Positions 45,295 through 53,789 of a stretch of DNA of 64,000 bases are shown here, in pieces. A model generated the notes under the pieces. That model did not search any database, was not told the DNA's origin, and worked only from the letters and a program-made list of their open reading frames with translations. Every line of letters begins with the position of its first letter. Position 1 is the first letter of the stretch. The stretch comes from Bordetella sp. BOR01 (GTDB lineage Bacteria; Pseudomonadota; Gammaproteobacteria; Burkholderiales; Burkholderiaceae_B). A program made the position numbers and the translations under genes. The stretch lies in assembly GCF_019218885.1 (NCBI RefSeq), contig NZ_JAHUWT010000003.1, positions 1,364,001 to 1,428,000 on the forward strand. The letters are read 5' to 3'.

Positions 45295-46296
45295 TTACTC
45301 CACCGAGATACCGATGTCGGTCGCCACTTTGCGCCACTTCTTCAGCTCGTCGCCGATGTACTGCCGGAACGCTTCGGGCGTGCCCGCGTCAGTGGTCAGG
45401 CCGGCTTCGGCCAGGCGCGCCTTGATGGCGGGCTCGGCCTGGATCTTGTTGAAGGCCTGGTTCAACCTGTCGACGATGGGGGCGGGCAAGCCGGCCGGGC
45501 CGGCCAGCCCCTGCCAGGCCACGGCCTCGAAACCGGGCAGATTGGCCGCTTCGGCAATGGTGGGGATGTCGGGGTATTCGGGCCGGCGCGTCAGGCCGCA
45601 CACGCCCAGCACCACCAGTTTGCCGGCATTGACCTGCTGCATCATCGAGCCCTGGTCGGCAAAGATCATGTCCACGTGTCCCGCCACCAGGTCGCCCACC
45701 AGGGCGCCAGTGCCCTTGTAGGGCACGTGCAGCAGCTTGGTGCCGGTGCGCGACTGGAACAGCTCGGCGGCCATCTGCTGCATGCTGCCGGTGCCTGACG
45801 ACCCGTAAGTAAGCTTGCCGGGGTTGGCCTTGGCATAGGCGATCAGTTCGGCAGCGGTACGCGCCGGAACCTGCGGGTTGACCACCAGCACGTAATTGAC
45901 GTTCACCGTCTTGGTGATGGGCGCCAGGTCGGCCAGCGGATCGATCGGGTTGTTCTTGTAGACCACCGGGTTGATGCCCAGGATGGCGATGTTGCCCACC
46001 AGCAGGGTGTAGCCGTCGGGCGCCGCGCGCTTGACGAGTTCGGCGCCGATGTTGCCGCTGGCACCCGGGCGGTTTTCCACAATAATGGTCTGGCCCAGTT
46101 CCTTGCTCAGTTCGGGCGACATGATGCGGGAATAGATATCCACCGCGCCGCCGGGCGAGAAGGGCACGACCAGCCGGATGGGCTGGCCGGGATAGGCGGG
46201 CTGGGCATTTGCCCGCACACCCGCCGCCAGGGCCATGGTGGCCAGCGCCGTTCCTTGCAGGAACTGGCGCCGTGTGGGGGGTGGGGGTACGCGCAT
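45295..46296 (-). CDS. Bug-family tripartite tricarboxylate receptor
   Basis: This 333-residue periplasmic receptor starts at ATG 46296, with AAGGAGA just upstream, and has a Tat-like signal (PTRRQFLQGTALATMALAAG). Bug motifs are YPGQPIRLVVPFSPGGAVDIYSR, ENRPGASGNIGAELVKRAAPDGYTLLVGN and YGSSGTGSMQQMAAELF. It shares an operon with the enolase-superfamily gene, so both probably act on one carboxylate. A LysR gene is divergent from it. No TctAB membrane genes are nearby. Confidence 0.88.
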   Translation of the reverse strand: MRVPPPPTRRQFLQGTALATMALAAGVRANAQPAYPGQPIRLVVPFSPGGAVDIYSRIMSPELSKELGQTIIVENRPGASGNIGAELVKRAAPDGYTLLVGNIAILGINPVVYKNNPIDPLADLAPITKTVNVNYVLVVNPQVPARTAAELIAYAKANPGKLTYGSSGTGSMQQMAAELFQSRTGTKLLHVPYKGTGALVGDLVAGHVDMIFADQGSMMQQVNAGKLVVLGVCGLTRRPEYPDIPTIAEAANLPGFEAVAWQGLAGPAGLPAPIVDRLNQAFNKIQAEPAIKARLAEAGLTTDAGTPEAFRQYIGDELKKWRKVATDIGISVE

Positions 46297-46424
46297 GGTG
46301 TCTCCTTGTGGTTGCCGCCATCTGGTCGGGCCTGTTGAAGGCTGCGGCGGTATACGCAAGGATTATCAGCAGCACAGCGTTAAGCATCAATTATGAAGAT
46401 CTCATTAGCTCATATAATTTTCGT

Positions 46425-47432
46425 ATGAGTGGCCTGCATCCTTCCCAGCCTGATGCCTGGTCGGTCTCGCGGTCTGCCGCGTACCGGCTGGACCGCGTGC
46501 GCCTGCGGCACCTGCGCCTGCTTGAAGTGATCGACCGCGAAGGCTCGCTGGGTGCCGCGGCACGCGAGCTGGGCATCAGCCAGCCCGCTGTCACCCTGTT
46601 GCTGCGCGAGCTGGAAGACGTATTCGGCGCGCGGCTGGTCGAGCGCGATGCGCGCGGCGGCCGGCTGACCATGGCGGGGCGCCATGCGCGCGACCGCCTG
46701 GTCATTGCCATGGCCACCGTCAATGCCGCCATCGGCGCGGCCCAGCAGCCCGCAGGCGCGCCCATGCTGCGCGTGGGGTGCGTGCAGTTGGTGGGGTTCA
46801 GCTCGCTGCCCCAGGCACTGGCACGCCTGCTGGCGCAGGATGCCCTGCCCTATATGCACATCGAAGAGGCCGAGGCCGTGACACTGATCGCGGCGCTGGC
46901 GGCCGGCGAGCTCGATTGCGTGATCGGCTGGCTGGACGAAACCATCGCGTCCACCGTGAACCTGGACAGGATTCATGTCGAGCCTTTGTGGTCGGGCCGG
47001 ATGCAGGTGTTCGCCTCGGCCGCCCATCCCCTGGCGACGCGCAAGCAGGTCCGCATGGCCGAACTGGCCGGATGCCCCTGGGTGGTGCCGCATCGCGGCT
47101 CGCGCACCTATGCGGCCTTCCAGCGCCTGTTCCTGAACAGCGGCCTGGCCGCGCCGCGCCCGCAGCTTGTGTGCACGTCGATCCATACGGGCGTGCATAT
47201 GGTGGCCGCCGGCCCGTTCGTCAGCATCGGCCCCGACCGCCTGATCGCCCGATACCGGGATAGCCACGGCATCCGCGCATTACGCGGCGGCGAACTGGAT
47301 ACGGGGCGCACGCAATTATCGTTTTTCACGCTGAAAGAAGCCGCCGGCTTCGAACCGGCAATGCGGCTCAAGCAGGCCTTGCTGCGCACCCGGCCGGATG
47401 AAAGCGGATATCCCCTTGCGGACGGGGCCTGA
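46425..47432 (+). CDS. LysR-family transcriptional regulator
   Basis: This 335-residue protein has a LysR winged helix with RLRHLRLLEVIDREGSLGAAARELGISQPAVTLLLRELEDVFGARL near residues 25-72 and an effector domain with LRVGCVQLVGFSSLPQALARLL and VPHRGSRTYAAFQRLF. It is divergent from the Bug/enolase-family pair, with a 128-bp gap whose last 40 bases are AT-rich, so it probably controls that pair. Nothing links it to the pyridine genes apart from position; no TCAG-N4-CTGA site is seen at its promoter. Confidence 0.85.
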   Translation: MSGLHPSQPDAWSVSRSAAYRLDRVRLRHLRLLEVIDREGSLGAAARELGISQPAVTLLLRELEDVFGARLVERDARGGRLTMAGRHARDRLVIAMATVNAAIGAAQQPAGAPMLRVGCVQLVGFSSLPQALARLLAQDALPYMHIEEAEAVTLIAALAAGELDCVIGWLDETIASTVNLDRIHVEPLWSGRMQVFASAAHPLATRKQVRMAELAGCPWVVPHRGSRTYAAFQRLFLNSGLAAPRPQLVCTSIHTGVHMVAAGPFVSIGPDRLIARYRDSHGIRALRGGELDTGRTQLSFFTLKEAAGFEPAMRLKQALLRTRPDESGYPLADGA

Positions 47433-47519
47433 CGCGTCTCTGTGATACCTCGCCGAAAGGGCAGCGGCGGCTTGGGATCGGCACTGCCCCACGCCCGTTC
47501 AAAAAAACCCTTTTAATTG

Positions 47520-47531
47520 TCAGTATGCTGA
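47520..47531. promoter_or_regulatory. PicR-type operator B1 upstream of picC
   Basis: TCAGTATGCTGA lies inside the near-palindrome GTCAGTATGCTGAC (47519-47532). It starts exactly 20 bp before operator B2. A TATAAA (47533-47538) between the two could be the -10 element. Confidence 0.75.
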
Positions 47532-47539
47532 CTATAAAA

Positions 47540-47551
47540 TCAGTATACTGA
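47540..47551. promoter_or_regulatory. PicR-type operator B2 upstream of picC
   Basis: TCAGTATACTGA is a perfect 12-bp palindrome, 20 bp after B1. Confidence 0.75.
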
Positions 47552-47616
47552 AGTAAATCACACCCGCGGGACCCTGCCAGCCAAGGTAGCCAAGCGGGCA
47601 ACTCATTTACATATCA

Positions 47617-47628
47617 TCAGTATACTGA
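47617..47628. promoter_or_regulatory. PicR-type operator B3 upstream of picC
   Basis: TCAGTATACTGA, identical to B2, lies 77 bp further on and 53 bp before the picC start. It could roadblock transcription or help DNA looping with B1/B2. Confidence 0.75.
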
Positions 47629-47681
47629 GCATATGGCGGCCCCGGCCATCCGCGGCCGCCCGACACCAGGGGAGTAGAGGC

Positions 47682-48644
47682 ATGACTACAGTGCGCAAGA
47701 TCGCCTTCGAGGAACACTACACGGCGGTCGGCTTTGGCGATTATTCACAAGCGTTCGTGCAACACCTGGACCCGGCCACCTCGGCCGAGCTGGGCGCCCG
47801 GCTGACCGATTTCGGGCCCGGACGGCTGGCATTGATGGACCGCGCCGGTATCGACTATGTCATCCTATCGCAGACCGGCCCTGGCGTACAGGGCGAACGC
47901 GACCCGGCCGTGGCCCTGAAGCGGGCGCGCGAGAACAACGATTTCCTGGCCGCCCAGGTGGCCACGCGTCCCGATCGTTACGGCGCCTTCGCCACCCTGC
48001 CCATGCACGATGCGGCCACCGCTGCCGCCGAATTGCAGCGCGGCGTAGAGCAACTGGGTTTCAAGGGCGCCCTGGTCAACGGCCACACCAATGGCGTCTA
48101 TTACGACGACCCTGCCTATGACGTTTTCTGGGAACGCGTGCAGGCGCTGGATGTGCCGCTGTACCTGCATCCCTTCTATGCCTATACCGAGCCGCATGCC
48201 TACCAGGGCCATCCCGAGCTGGCGGGCGCCACCTGGGGCTGGGGCGTGGAAACCGCAACCCATACCCTGCGCCTGATCTTCGGCGGGGTGTTCGACCGCT
48301 ATCCGGGCGTGAAGGTCATCCTGGGGCACATGGGCGAGGGCCTGCCGTTCCAGCGCTGGCGCTTCGACAGCCGCTTCGCCGCGTACCCGTATGGCGTCAA
48401 ACTGCAGCGCAAGCCGTCCGAATACATAGGCTCGAACGTGCTGATCACGACATCCGGCGTGTGCTCGCACGCCACGCTGGTCGGCGCCATTGCCGAAATG
48501 GGCGCCGAAGCGGTGATGTTCTCTATCGATTACCCCTACGAATCCACCGAGCTGGCGGTGGAATTCATCGAGACCGCCCCGCTGGACGAGGCCACGCGCG
48601 AGCTGGTCTGTCGCGGCAATGCCCAGCGCCTGTTCAAGCTCTGA
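47682..48644 (+). CDS. picC: 3,6-dihydroxypicolinate decarboxylase (amidohydrolase-2 family)
   Basis: This 320-residue TIM-barrel protein is of the ACMSD / gamma-resorcylate decarboxylase family. Metal-site residues include the N-terminal FEEHY (the E-x-H variant), H163 in PLYLHPFYAY, and H216 in VILGHMGEG; a late Asp lies in FSIDYPYES. From memory, the Zn-dependent PicC of Alcaligenes faecalis JQ135 needs His163 and His216, and both fall at the same positions here. It would convert 3,6-dihydroxypicolinate to 2,5-dihydroxypyridine without oxygen. It is the first gene of an operon with the pyridine ring-cleavage genes, and the ATG follows GGGGAG by about 11 bases. Confidence 0.85.
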   Translation: MTTVRKIAFEEHYTAVGFGDYSQAFVQHLDPATSAELGARLTDFGPGRLALMDRAGIDYVILSQTGPGVQGERDPAVALKRARENNDFLAAQVATRPDRYGAFATLPMHDAATAAAELQRGVEQLGFKGALVNGHTNGVYYDDPAYDVFWERVQALDVPLYLHPFYAYTEPHAYQGHPELAGATWGWGVETATHTLRLIFGGVFDRYPGVKVILGHMGEGLPFQRWRFDSRFAAYPYGVKLQRKPSEYIGSNVLITTSGVCSHATLVGAIAEMGAEAVMFSIDYPYESTELAVEFIETAPLDEATRELVCRGNAQRLFKL

Positions 48645-48665
48645 TTCGACGCTCCGGAGGACGAC

Positions 48666-49418
48666 ATGCAGAAGATCTACCGCATCGGCCAGATCGTGCC
48701 GAGTTCCAATACCACGATGGAAACCGAGATTCCCGCCATGCTGGGCGCGCGCCAGCAGATCCGGCCCGAACGGTTCACCTTCCATTCCAGCCGCATGCGC
48801 ATGAAGAAAGTGGTGAAAGAAGAACTGGCCGCGATGGATGCCGAGTCCGACCGCTGCGCCGTCGAACTGAGCGACGCGCGCGTGGACGTGCTGGGCTACG
48901 CCTGCCTGGTGGCCATCATGGCCATGGGGCACGGCTATCACCGCGTGTCGGAACAACGCCTGCAGGCACACACCGCGGCCAACGGCGCCGATGCGCCCGT
49001 CATTACCAGCGCGGGCGCGCTGGTCAATGCCTTGCAGGTCATCGGCGCCAAGCGCATCGTGGTGGTGGCGCCCTATATGAAGCCGCTGACCGAACTGGTG
49101 GTGGATTACATCCGCAACGAAGGCTACGACGTGCTCGATTACCGGGCGTTGGAGATTCCCGATAACCTGGACGTGGGACGGCACGACCCGGCGCGCCTGC
49201 CGGACATCGTGGCGCAGATGGATACGCGCGACGTCGACGCCATTGTGCTGTCGGCTTGCGTGCAAATGCCGTCGCTGCCCGCGGTGGCCAAGGTCGAGGC
49301 GCTGACCGGCAAGCCGGTGGTCACGGCTGCCGTCGCTACGACTTACGCCATGCTCAAGGCGCTGGACCTGGAACCCGTCGTGCCGGGCGCAGGGGCCCTG
49401 CTGTCGGGCGCCTACTAA
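48666..49418 (+). CDS. maiA: maleate cis-trans isomerase (Asp/Glu racemase family)
   Basis: This 250-residue protein has the two catalytic cysteines of maleate isomerases: C80 in VLGYACLVAIMAMG and C198 in VLSACVQMPSLPAV, and an N-terminal RIGQIVPSSNTTMETEIP that binds the carboxylate. It converts maleate to fumarate, the last step before the citric acid cycle. It also corresponds to NicE of nicotinate clusters. The gene lies 21 bp after picC, with GGAGGACGAC before its ATG. From memory, the Alcaligenes JQ135 picCDEF operon does not contain an isomerase gene. Confidence 0.88.
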   Translation: MQKIYRIGQIVPSSNTTMETEIPAMLGARQQIRPERFTFHSSRMRMKKVVKEELAAMDAESDRCAVELSDARVDVLGYACLVAIMAMGHGYHRVSEQRLQAHTAANGADAPVITSAGALVNALQVIGAKRIVVVAPYMKPLTELVVDYIRNEGYDVLDYRALEIPDNLDVGRHDPARLPDIVAQMDTRDVDAIVLSACVQMPSLPAVAKVEALTGKPVVTAAVATTYAMLKALDLEPVVPGAGALLSGAY

Positions 49419-49430
49419 GGAGAACACGCC

Positions 49431-50243
49431 ATGAGCACTCTGCAATACGGCGCGCATGTGCACGCCAACGGTATCCGCCAGCACTATCTGCGCTATGGCG
49501 GCGAACGCGCCGGCCGCGACGCGGTGATCATCGTGCCTGGCATCACCAGTCCGGCCGTGACCTGGGGCTTCGTGGGCGAACGCCTGGGCCAGGCATTCGA
49601 CACTTATGTCCTGGATGTGCGCGGCCGCGGCCTGTCCGAAGCCTCGGACCGCCTGGATTACAGCCTGGATGCGCAGGCGGCTGACGTGATTGCCTTCGCC
49701 CGGGAACTGGGCCTGGCGCGCTACAGCCTGGTGGGGCATTCCATGGGCGCGCGCATCGGCATTCGCGCCGCGCGCCAGGCGCCGGCCGGGCTGGCCCGCC
49801 TGGTCATGGTGGATCCGCCGGTGTCCGGACCGGGCCGGCGCGCCTATCCGGCACAATTGCCCTGGTATGTCGATTCCATGGCCCAGGCGCGTCGTGGCAT
49901 GGATGCGCAGGCCATGCGCACCTTCTGCCCCACCTGGACCGACGAGCAATTGCGCCTGCGCGCCCAATGGCTGCATACCTGCGACGAACGCGCGGTGCTG
50001 GCCAGCTTCGAGGGTTTTCATACCGACGACATCCATGCCGACCTGCCGGCCTTGCGCGTGCCCGGCCTGCTGGTCACGGCCGAACGCGGCGAGGTGGTGC
50101 GCGATGACGACGTGAACGAGATCCAGCGCCTGGCGCCCGGCGTGGCGCACGTGCGGGTGGCCAGCGCCGGCCACATGATTCCGTGGGACAACGAAGCGGG
50201 CTTTTATGCCGCGTTCGGCGATTTCCTGGGCGTTGCCCTCTGA
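49431..50243 (+). CDS. picE: N-formylmaleamate deformylase (alpha/beta hydrolase)
   Basis: This 270-residue alpha/beta-hydrolase has a nucleophile elbow GHSMGAR with S104, an acid D128 in MVDPP, and H248 in ASAGHMIPW. From memory, NicD of Pseudomonas putida uses S101, D125 and H245, so all three are shifted by a constant three residues here. It would remove formate from N-formylmaleamate, giving maleamate. It follows the isomerase gene by 12 bp (AAGGAGAAC ribosome-binding site) and precedes the dioxygenase gene. Confidence 0.85.
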   Translation: MSTLQYGAHVHANGIRQHYLRYGGERAGRDAVIIVPGITSPAVTWGFVGERLGQAFDTYVLDVRGRGLSEASDRLDYSLDAQAADVIAFARELGLARYSLVGHSMGARIGIRAARQAPAGLARLVMVDPPVSGPGRRAYPAQLPWYVDSMAQARRGMDAQAMRTFCPTWTDEQLRLRAQWLHTCDERAVLASFEGFHTDDIHADLPALRVPGLLVTAERGEVVRDDDVNEIQRLAPGVAHVRVASAGHMIPWDNEAGFYAAFGDFLGVAL

Positions 50244-50256
50244 CTAGGAGCCAACC

Positions 50257-51300
50257 ATGCCTGTGAGCGATCATGAAATGATCAGTGCCTGGAAACAGGT
50301 ACTGACCCTGTCCAGGCTGCAAGCCGGCCAGACAGTCACCATCCTGACCAGCGCGGCCACGCATCCGCAGAACCTGTCCACGGCCCTGATCGCCGCCCAG
50401 TCGATGGGCGCGGTGGTCAACCGGCTGGACTTGCCGCCGGTCAACGGCGACAAGGCGCTCAGCCGCGATTCTCTGGCCTACCTGGGCACCACGCCCCTGA
50501 CCGGCAACCGCGCCGCGATTGCCGCCCTGAAAGAAAGCGACCTGGTGCTGGACTTGATGACGCTGCTGTTTTCGCCCGAGCAGCACGAGATCCTGAAAAC
50601 CGGAACCAAGATCCTGCTGGCGGTCGAACCGCCCGAGGTACTGGTCCGCCTGGTGCCCACCGAGGCCGACCGCGCACGCGTCAAGCGCGCTGCCGGGCGC
50701 CTGTCGCAAGCGCGCGAGATGACCGTGGTCTCGGATGCCGGTACCGACCTGCGCTGTCCGCTGGGCGAGTTCCCGGCCATCAGCGAATACGGATTCGTCG
50801 ACGAACCCGGCCGGTGGGACCACTGGCCCAGCGGCTTCGTGCTGACCTTTCCGAACGAGGGCGGCGCGCATGGCACCATCGTGCTCGATCGCGGCGACAT
50901 CCTGCTGCCGCAGAAGTGCTACGTGGCAGAGCCGGTGCGCCTGACGGTCGAGAACGGTTATGCGACCCGTATCGAGGGCGGCGTGGATGCCGAGCTGCTG
51001 AGCGAATACGTGGCCTCGTTCAACGACCCCGAGGCCTACGCCATTTCGCACATCGGCTGGGGCTTGCAGCCGCGCGCGCACTGGACGACCCTGGGCCTGT
51101 ACGACCGCGAGGCCACTATCGGCATGGACGCGCGCGCCTACGAGGGCAACTTCCTGTTTTCGCTGGGCCCCAACAACGAGGCGGGCGGCCAGCGCACCAC
51201 GACCTGCCATATCGACATTCCGCTGCGCCGCTGCACTGTGCGGCTCGATGGCGTGGACGTGGTGGCGCGCGGCAAGGTATTGGACGGAGACCCGGCATGA
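50257..51300 (+). CDS. picD: 2,5-dihydroxypyridine 5,6-dioxygenase
   Basis: This 347-residue protein matches NicX/PicD, a non-haem iron enzyme that opens the 2,5-dihydroxypyridine ring with molecular oxygen to N-formylmaleamate. Three metal-ligand positions agree exactly with my recollection of P. putida NicX: H265 (AISHIGWG), H318 and D320 (TCHIDIPL). It overlaps the amidohydrolase gene by four bases (ATGA). The alternative symbol is nicX. Confidence 0.9.
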   Translation: MPVSDHEMISAWKQVLTLSRLQAGQTVTILTSAATHPQNLSTALIAAQSMGAVVNRLDLPPVNGDKALSRDSLAYLGTTPLTGNRAAIAALKESDLVLDLMTLLFSPEQHEILKTGTKILLAVEPPEVLVRLVPTEADRARVKRAAGRLSQAREMTVVSDAGTDLRCPLGEFPAISEYGFVDEPGRWDHWPSGFVLTFPNEGGAHGTIVLDRGDILLPQKCYVAEPVRLTVENGYATRIEGGVDAELLSEYVASFNDPEAYAISHIGWGLQPRAHWTTLGLYDREATIGMDARAYEGNFLFSLGPNNEAGGQRTTTCHIDIPLRRCTVRLDGVDVVARGKVLDGDPA

Positions 51301-51926
51301 GCGTGGACAGGGAAGTCGGTACGTATCGTCGCCAGGGCTTTGGCGCGGCGTTGGAACTGAAGGCCCCTGTGGGGCTGCTGATCGTGGATTTCGTCAATGG
51401 CTTTGCCGACCCGGCCGTGTTCGGCGGCGGCAACATTCCGCGGGCCATCGCCTGCACCGTGCCGCTGCTGCAGCACGCCCGCGCGCGCGGCTGGGCGGTG
51501 GCGCACAGCCGCATCGTGTATGCCGACGACGATGCCGATCACAATATCTTCAGCCTGAAGGTGCCGGGCATGCTGACGCTGAAAGAAGACAGCCCCGCCA
51601 GCGCCATCGTGCCCGAGCTGGCCCCGCAGGCGGGTGAGCTGGTGGTACGCAAGACCGTGCCGTCGGCATTCTTCGGCACTGGGCTGTCGGCGTGGCTGGC
51701 GCAGCGCGGCGTGCAGACCCTGGTGGTGGCCGGCGCCGTCACCAGCGGCTGCGTGCGCGCCAGCGTGGTCGATGCCATGTCGTACGGCCTGCGTGCGCTG
51801 GTCGCGTCCGACTGCGTTGGCGACCGCGCCCAGGCGCCGCATGACGCCAGCCTGTTCGACATGGAACAGAAATACGCCGCCGTCATGCCGCGCGACCAAG
51901 CCCTGGCAGCGCTGGACGCTTTGTAG
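51297..51926 (+). CDS. picF: maleamate amidohydrolase (isochorismatase family)
   Basis: This 209-residue cysteine hydrolase has the family triad as D31 (LLIVDFVNGF), K119 (VVRKTVPSAFFGT) and C152 (GAVTSGCVRASVVDAM). The SAFFGT after the Lys and SGCVR around the Cys are typical of NicF/PicF maleamate amidases. It releases ammonia from maleamate to give maleate, which yields nitrogen to the cell. It ends seven bases from the convergent Rieske oxygenase small-subunit gene. Confidence 0.88.
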   Translation: MSVDREVGTYRRQGFGAALELKAPVGLLIVDFVNGFADPAVFGGGNIPRAIACTVPLLQHARARGWAVAHSRIVYADDDADHNIFSLKVPGMLTLKEDSPASAIVPELAPQAGELVVRKTVPSAFFGTGLSAWLAQRGVQTLVVAGAVTSGCVRASVVDAMSYGLRALVASDCVGDRAQAPHDASLFDMEQKYAAVMPRDQALAALDAL

Positions 51927-51933
51927 GAATCCC

Positions 51934-52452
51934 TCAGACCGGATACACCAAGTCATTGGCCAGGATCGCGGTGTCGTAGACCACCTGCCTTTCCCGCAAT
52001 TTCAGCGCACCGTCGACTCGCGCGTAGCGGTCGTAGAACGCGCCGGCCAGGTGCAAGGTAGATGGCCCTTCCACCAGCGTCTGCAGCAGCAGGAAGCTGG
52101 CCGTGGCTGTGATCTCGCCGTCGTCCGCTTCCCGCGTGACCCGCGTATTGCTCAGCAGGTGCAGCATGTGGCGCGGGGCGAACATCTGCGTGCGCGAGAT
52201 CGCCACCGCGCGGTCATGCATCATGTTGCGCCCTTCGGCGTAGACCAGGCCCACCGGCAGGCCGCGTTCGGCGTTTTCGCGGGCCGTCACCCGGTACAGC
52301 GCATCTTCGGTAAAGAACTCGGGCCAGCGCTCGATCTCGCCGCCGTCCAGCGCGGCACAGTAGTCGGCGTTGAATTCCTCGACCTCAAGCTTCAGCGCAA
52401 TCGCGCGCGCGGGGTCGATCTGGCGTTCGGGGTACGAAAGCGGCCGGCTCAT
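51934..52452 (-). CDS. ring-hydroxylating oxygenase small (beta) subunit
   Basis: This 172-residue protein is an SnoaL/NTF2-fold beta subunit of a Rieske oxygenase: KLEVEEFNADYCAALDGGEIERWPEFFTEDALYRVTARENAERGLP at the start and TLHLAGAFYDRYARVDGALKLRERQVVYDT at the end are typical. It would help hold the alpha subunits together. Its ATG overlaps the alpha-subunit stop by four bases. In Alcaligenes JQ135 the corresponding cluster is picB4B3B2B1, one of which it should match. The gene numbering cannot be assigned from sequence alone. Confidence 0.85.
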   Translation of the reverse strand: MSRPLSYPERQIDPARAIALKLEVEEFNADYCAALDGGEIERWPEFFTEDALYRVTARENAERGLPVGLVYAEGRNMMHDRAVAISRTQMFAPRHMLHLLSNTRVTREADDGEITATASFLLLQTLVEGPSTLHLAGAFYDRYARVDGALKLRERQVVYDTAILANDLVYPV

Positions 52453-53756
52453 TGCGCGTTCTCCACAGCAAAGCCCATGACCTGCCGGTAGTAGGCATAC
52501 ATCGAGCGGATGGCGGCTTCGGAAATCAAGGTGTCCGACGTGCCCAGCTTGCCCGATTCCAGCTTCAGCACGTTGACGCCGGTGCTGGCGCGCCGCACGC
52601 CTTCCTGTACGAACTTCATGGCTTCGTTGTCTTCCAGGCCCAGGAAGCCGGCCGGCCCCATCAGGTTGCCCTGGCGCAGCCGGTGCCGCTGCATCTCGGC
52701 CGTGTCGTCGGTGTAGCCGAACATGGTCCACTGCATGATCATGCTGTCGGGCCCGTTGGGCACGATCTGGCGCACGCCCAGGGTGTTCATCTCGCGCTGC
52801 ACGACCAGGTTCGGCCAGACGGTCTGCATGGTGACCGACCAGGGCGAATCGAATTCCTTCACGAACTCCAGGAAACGGTCGTCGCGCAACGACAAGCCGT
52901 CGTGGAACGAGCGCATTTCTTTCTTGTTCTCGTCGCTGACCTTGGCGTACTTGTCTTCGCTCTTGGCCGAGGCCATGGTGCCGTGCCGGCCGTGCACCGA
53001 ATCGACCAGCATGGCCGACTTGTTGCCGGCCACCAGCAGGCCGAACACGACCAGGAACGAGTGCAGCAAGGTGGCGTGATAGGGATCCTTGAGGTTCTCG
53101 TGGTACATCTTCCAATTGCACGGCAGCTCGTTGCGGTAATAGCCCAGCACTTTCAGCGGCTTGCCCGGGAACACCGTGTCGAAATCGGCCAGGATCCCGG
53201 GCGTCAGGTATTCCTCGATCGGTTCGGTCTGGTCCGAGTACGACGCGAATACCACGCCATGGCGGGTAGTGACGCGCAGCTTGCGCAAGCCATGCTCTTC
53301 ATTGCGAAAGTCCTTGGGCATGCCGCCGGCGCGGTTGACGCCCCGCTTGAACGGAATGCCCTGCAGATTGCCTTTCAGGTCGTACGACCATTGGTGGTAG
53401 GGGCACACGAATTCCTTGGCGTTGCCCTGGCTGTGGCGGCAGAACTCGGCCCCGCGATGCGCGCAGCGGTTCTCGAACACATTGACCGAGCCGTCCTCGG
53501 CGCGCGACACCACCACCGGTGTCGGCCCCACGTACGAGCGCTTGTAATCGCCCGGCTCGGGAATCTCGGCTTCCAGCGCCACATAGTTCCAGGTGTTGCC
53601 GTGGAAGATGGCTTCGATTTCTTTCTCGTACACGGCCGAGCTGGTGTAGACCCAGTCGGGAATGGCGTGCAGGGCGTCTTGCGGCCATACACAGTCTTCC
53701 AGGGCCGCATCCTTGGCCGCCAGGGTGCGGCCGATGACGGTTTGCGATTGATACAT
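52449..53756 (-). CDS. Rieske oxygenase large (alpha) subunit, 6-hydroxypicolinate 3-hydroxylase candidate
   Basis: This 435-residue protein has a Rieske [2Fe-2S] motif (CAHRGAEFC ... CPYHQW, near residues 97-121) and the catalytic mononuclear iron site with NLKDPYHATLLHSF near 221-234, where H-x4-H supply ligands, plus a later Asp. Despite the name of the family, this one likely inserts one oxygen into 6-hydroxypicolinate, based on the cluster context and Alcaligenes PicB (from memory). It is transcribed from the ferredoxin gene toward the beta-subunit gene, convergent with picF. Confidence 0.85.
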   Translation of the reverse strand: MYQSQTVIGRTLAAKDAALEDCVWPQDALHAIPDWVYTSSAVYEKEIEAIFHGNTWNYVALEAEIPEPGDYKRSYVGPTPVVVSRAEDGSVNVFENRCAHRGAEFCRHSQGNAKEFVCPYHQWSYDLKGNLQGIPFKRGVNRAGGMPKDFRNEEHGLRKLRVTTRHGVVFASYSDQTEPIEEYLTPGILADFDTVFPGKPLKVLGYYRNELPCNWKMYHENLKDPYHATLLHSFLVVFGLLVAGNKSAMLVDSVHGRHGTMASAKSEDKYAKVSDENKKEMRSFHDGLSLRDDRFLEFVKEFDSPWSVTMQTVWPNLVVQREMNTLGVRQIVPNGPDSMIMQWTMFGYTDDTAEMQRHRLRQGNLMGPAGFLGLEDNEAMKFVQEGVRRASTGVNVLKLESGKLGTSDTLISEAAIRSMYAYYRQVMGFAVENAQ

Positions 53757-53789
53757 GGAACAGGCTCCAGTCCAGGCGGTAAAAGGGGT

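Noticed and set aside
47865-50174. 769-codon antisense frame over picC to the deformylase gene
   Set aside because: Shadow of well-supported genes on the plus strand, with no motif.
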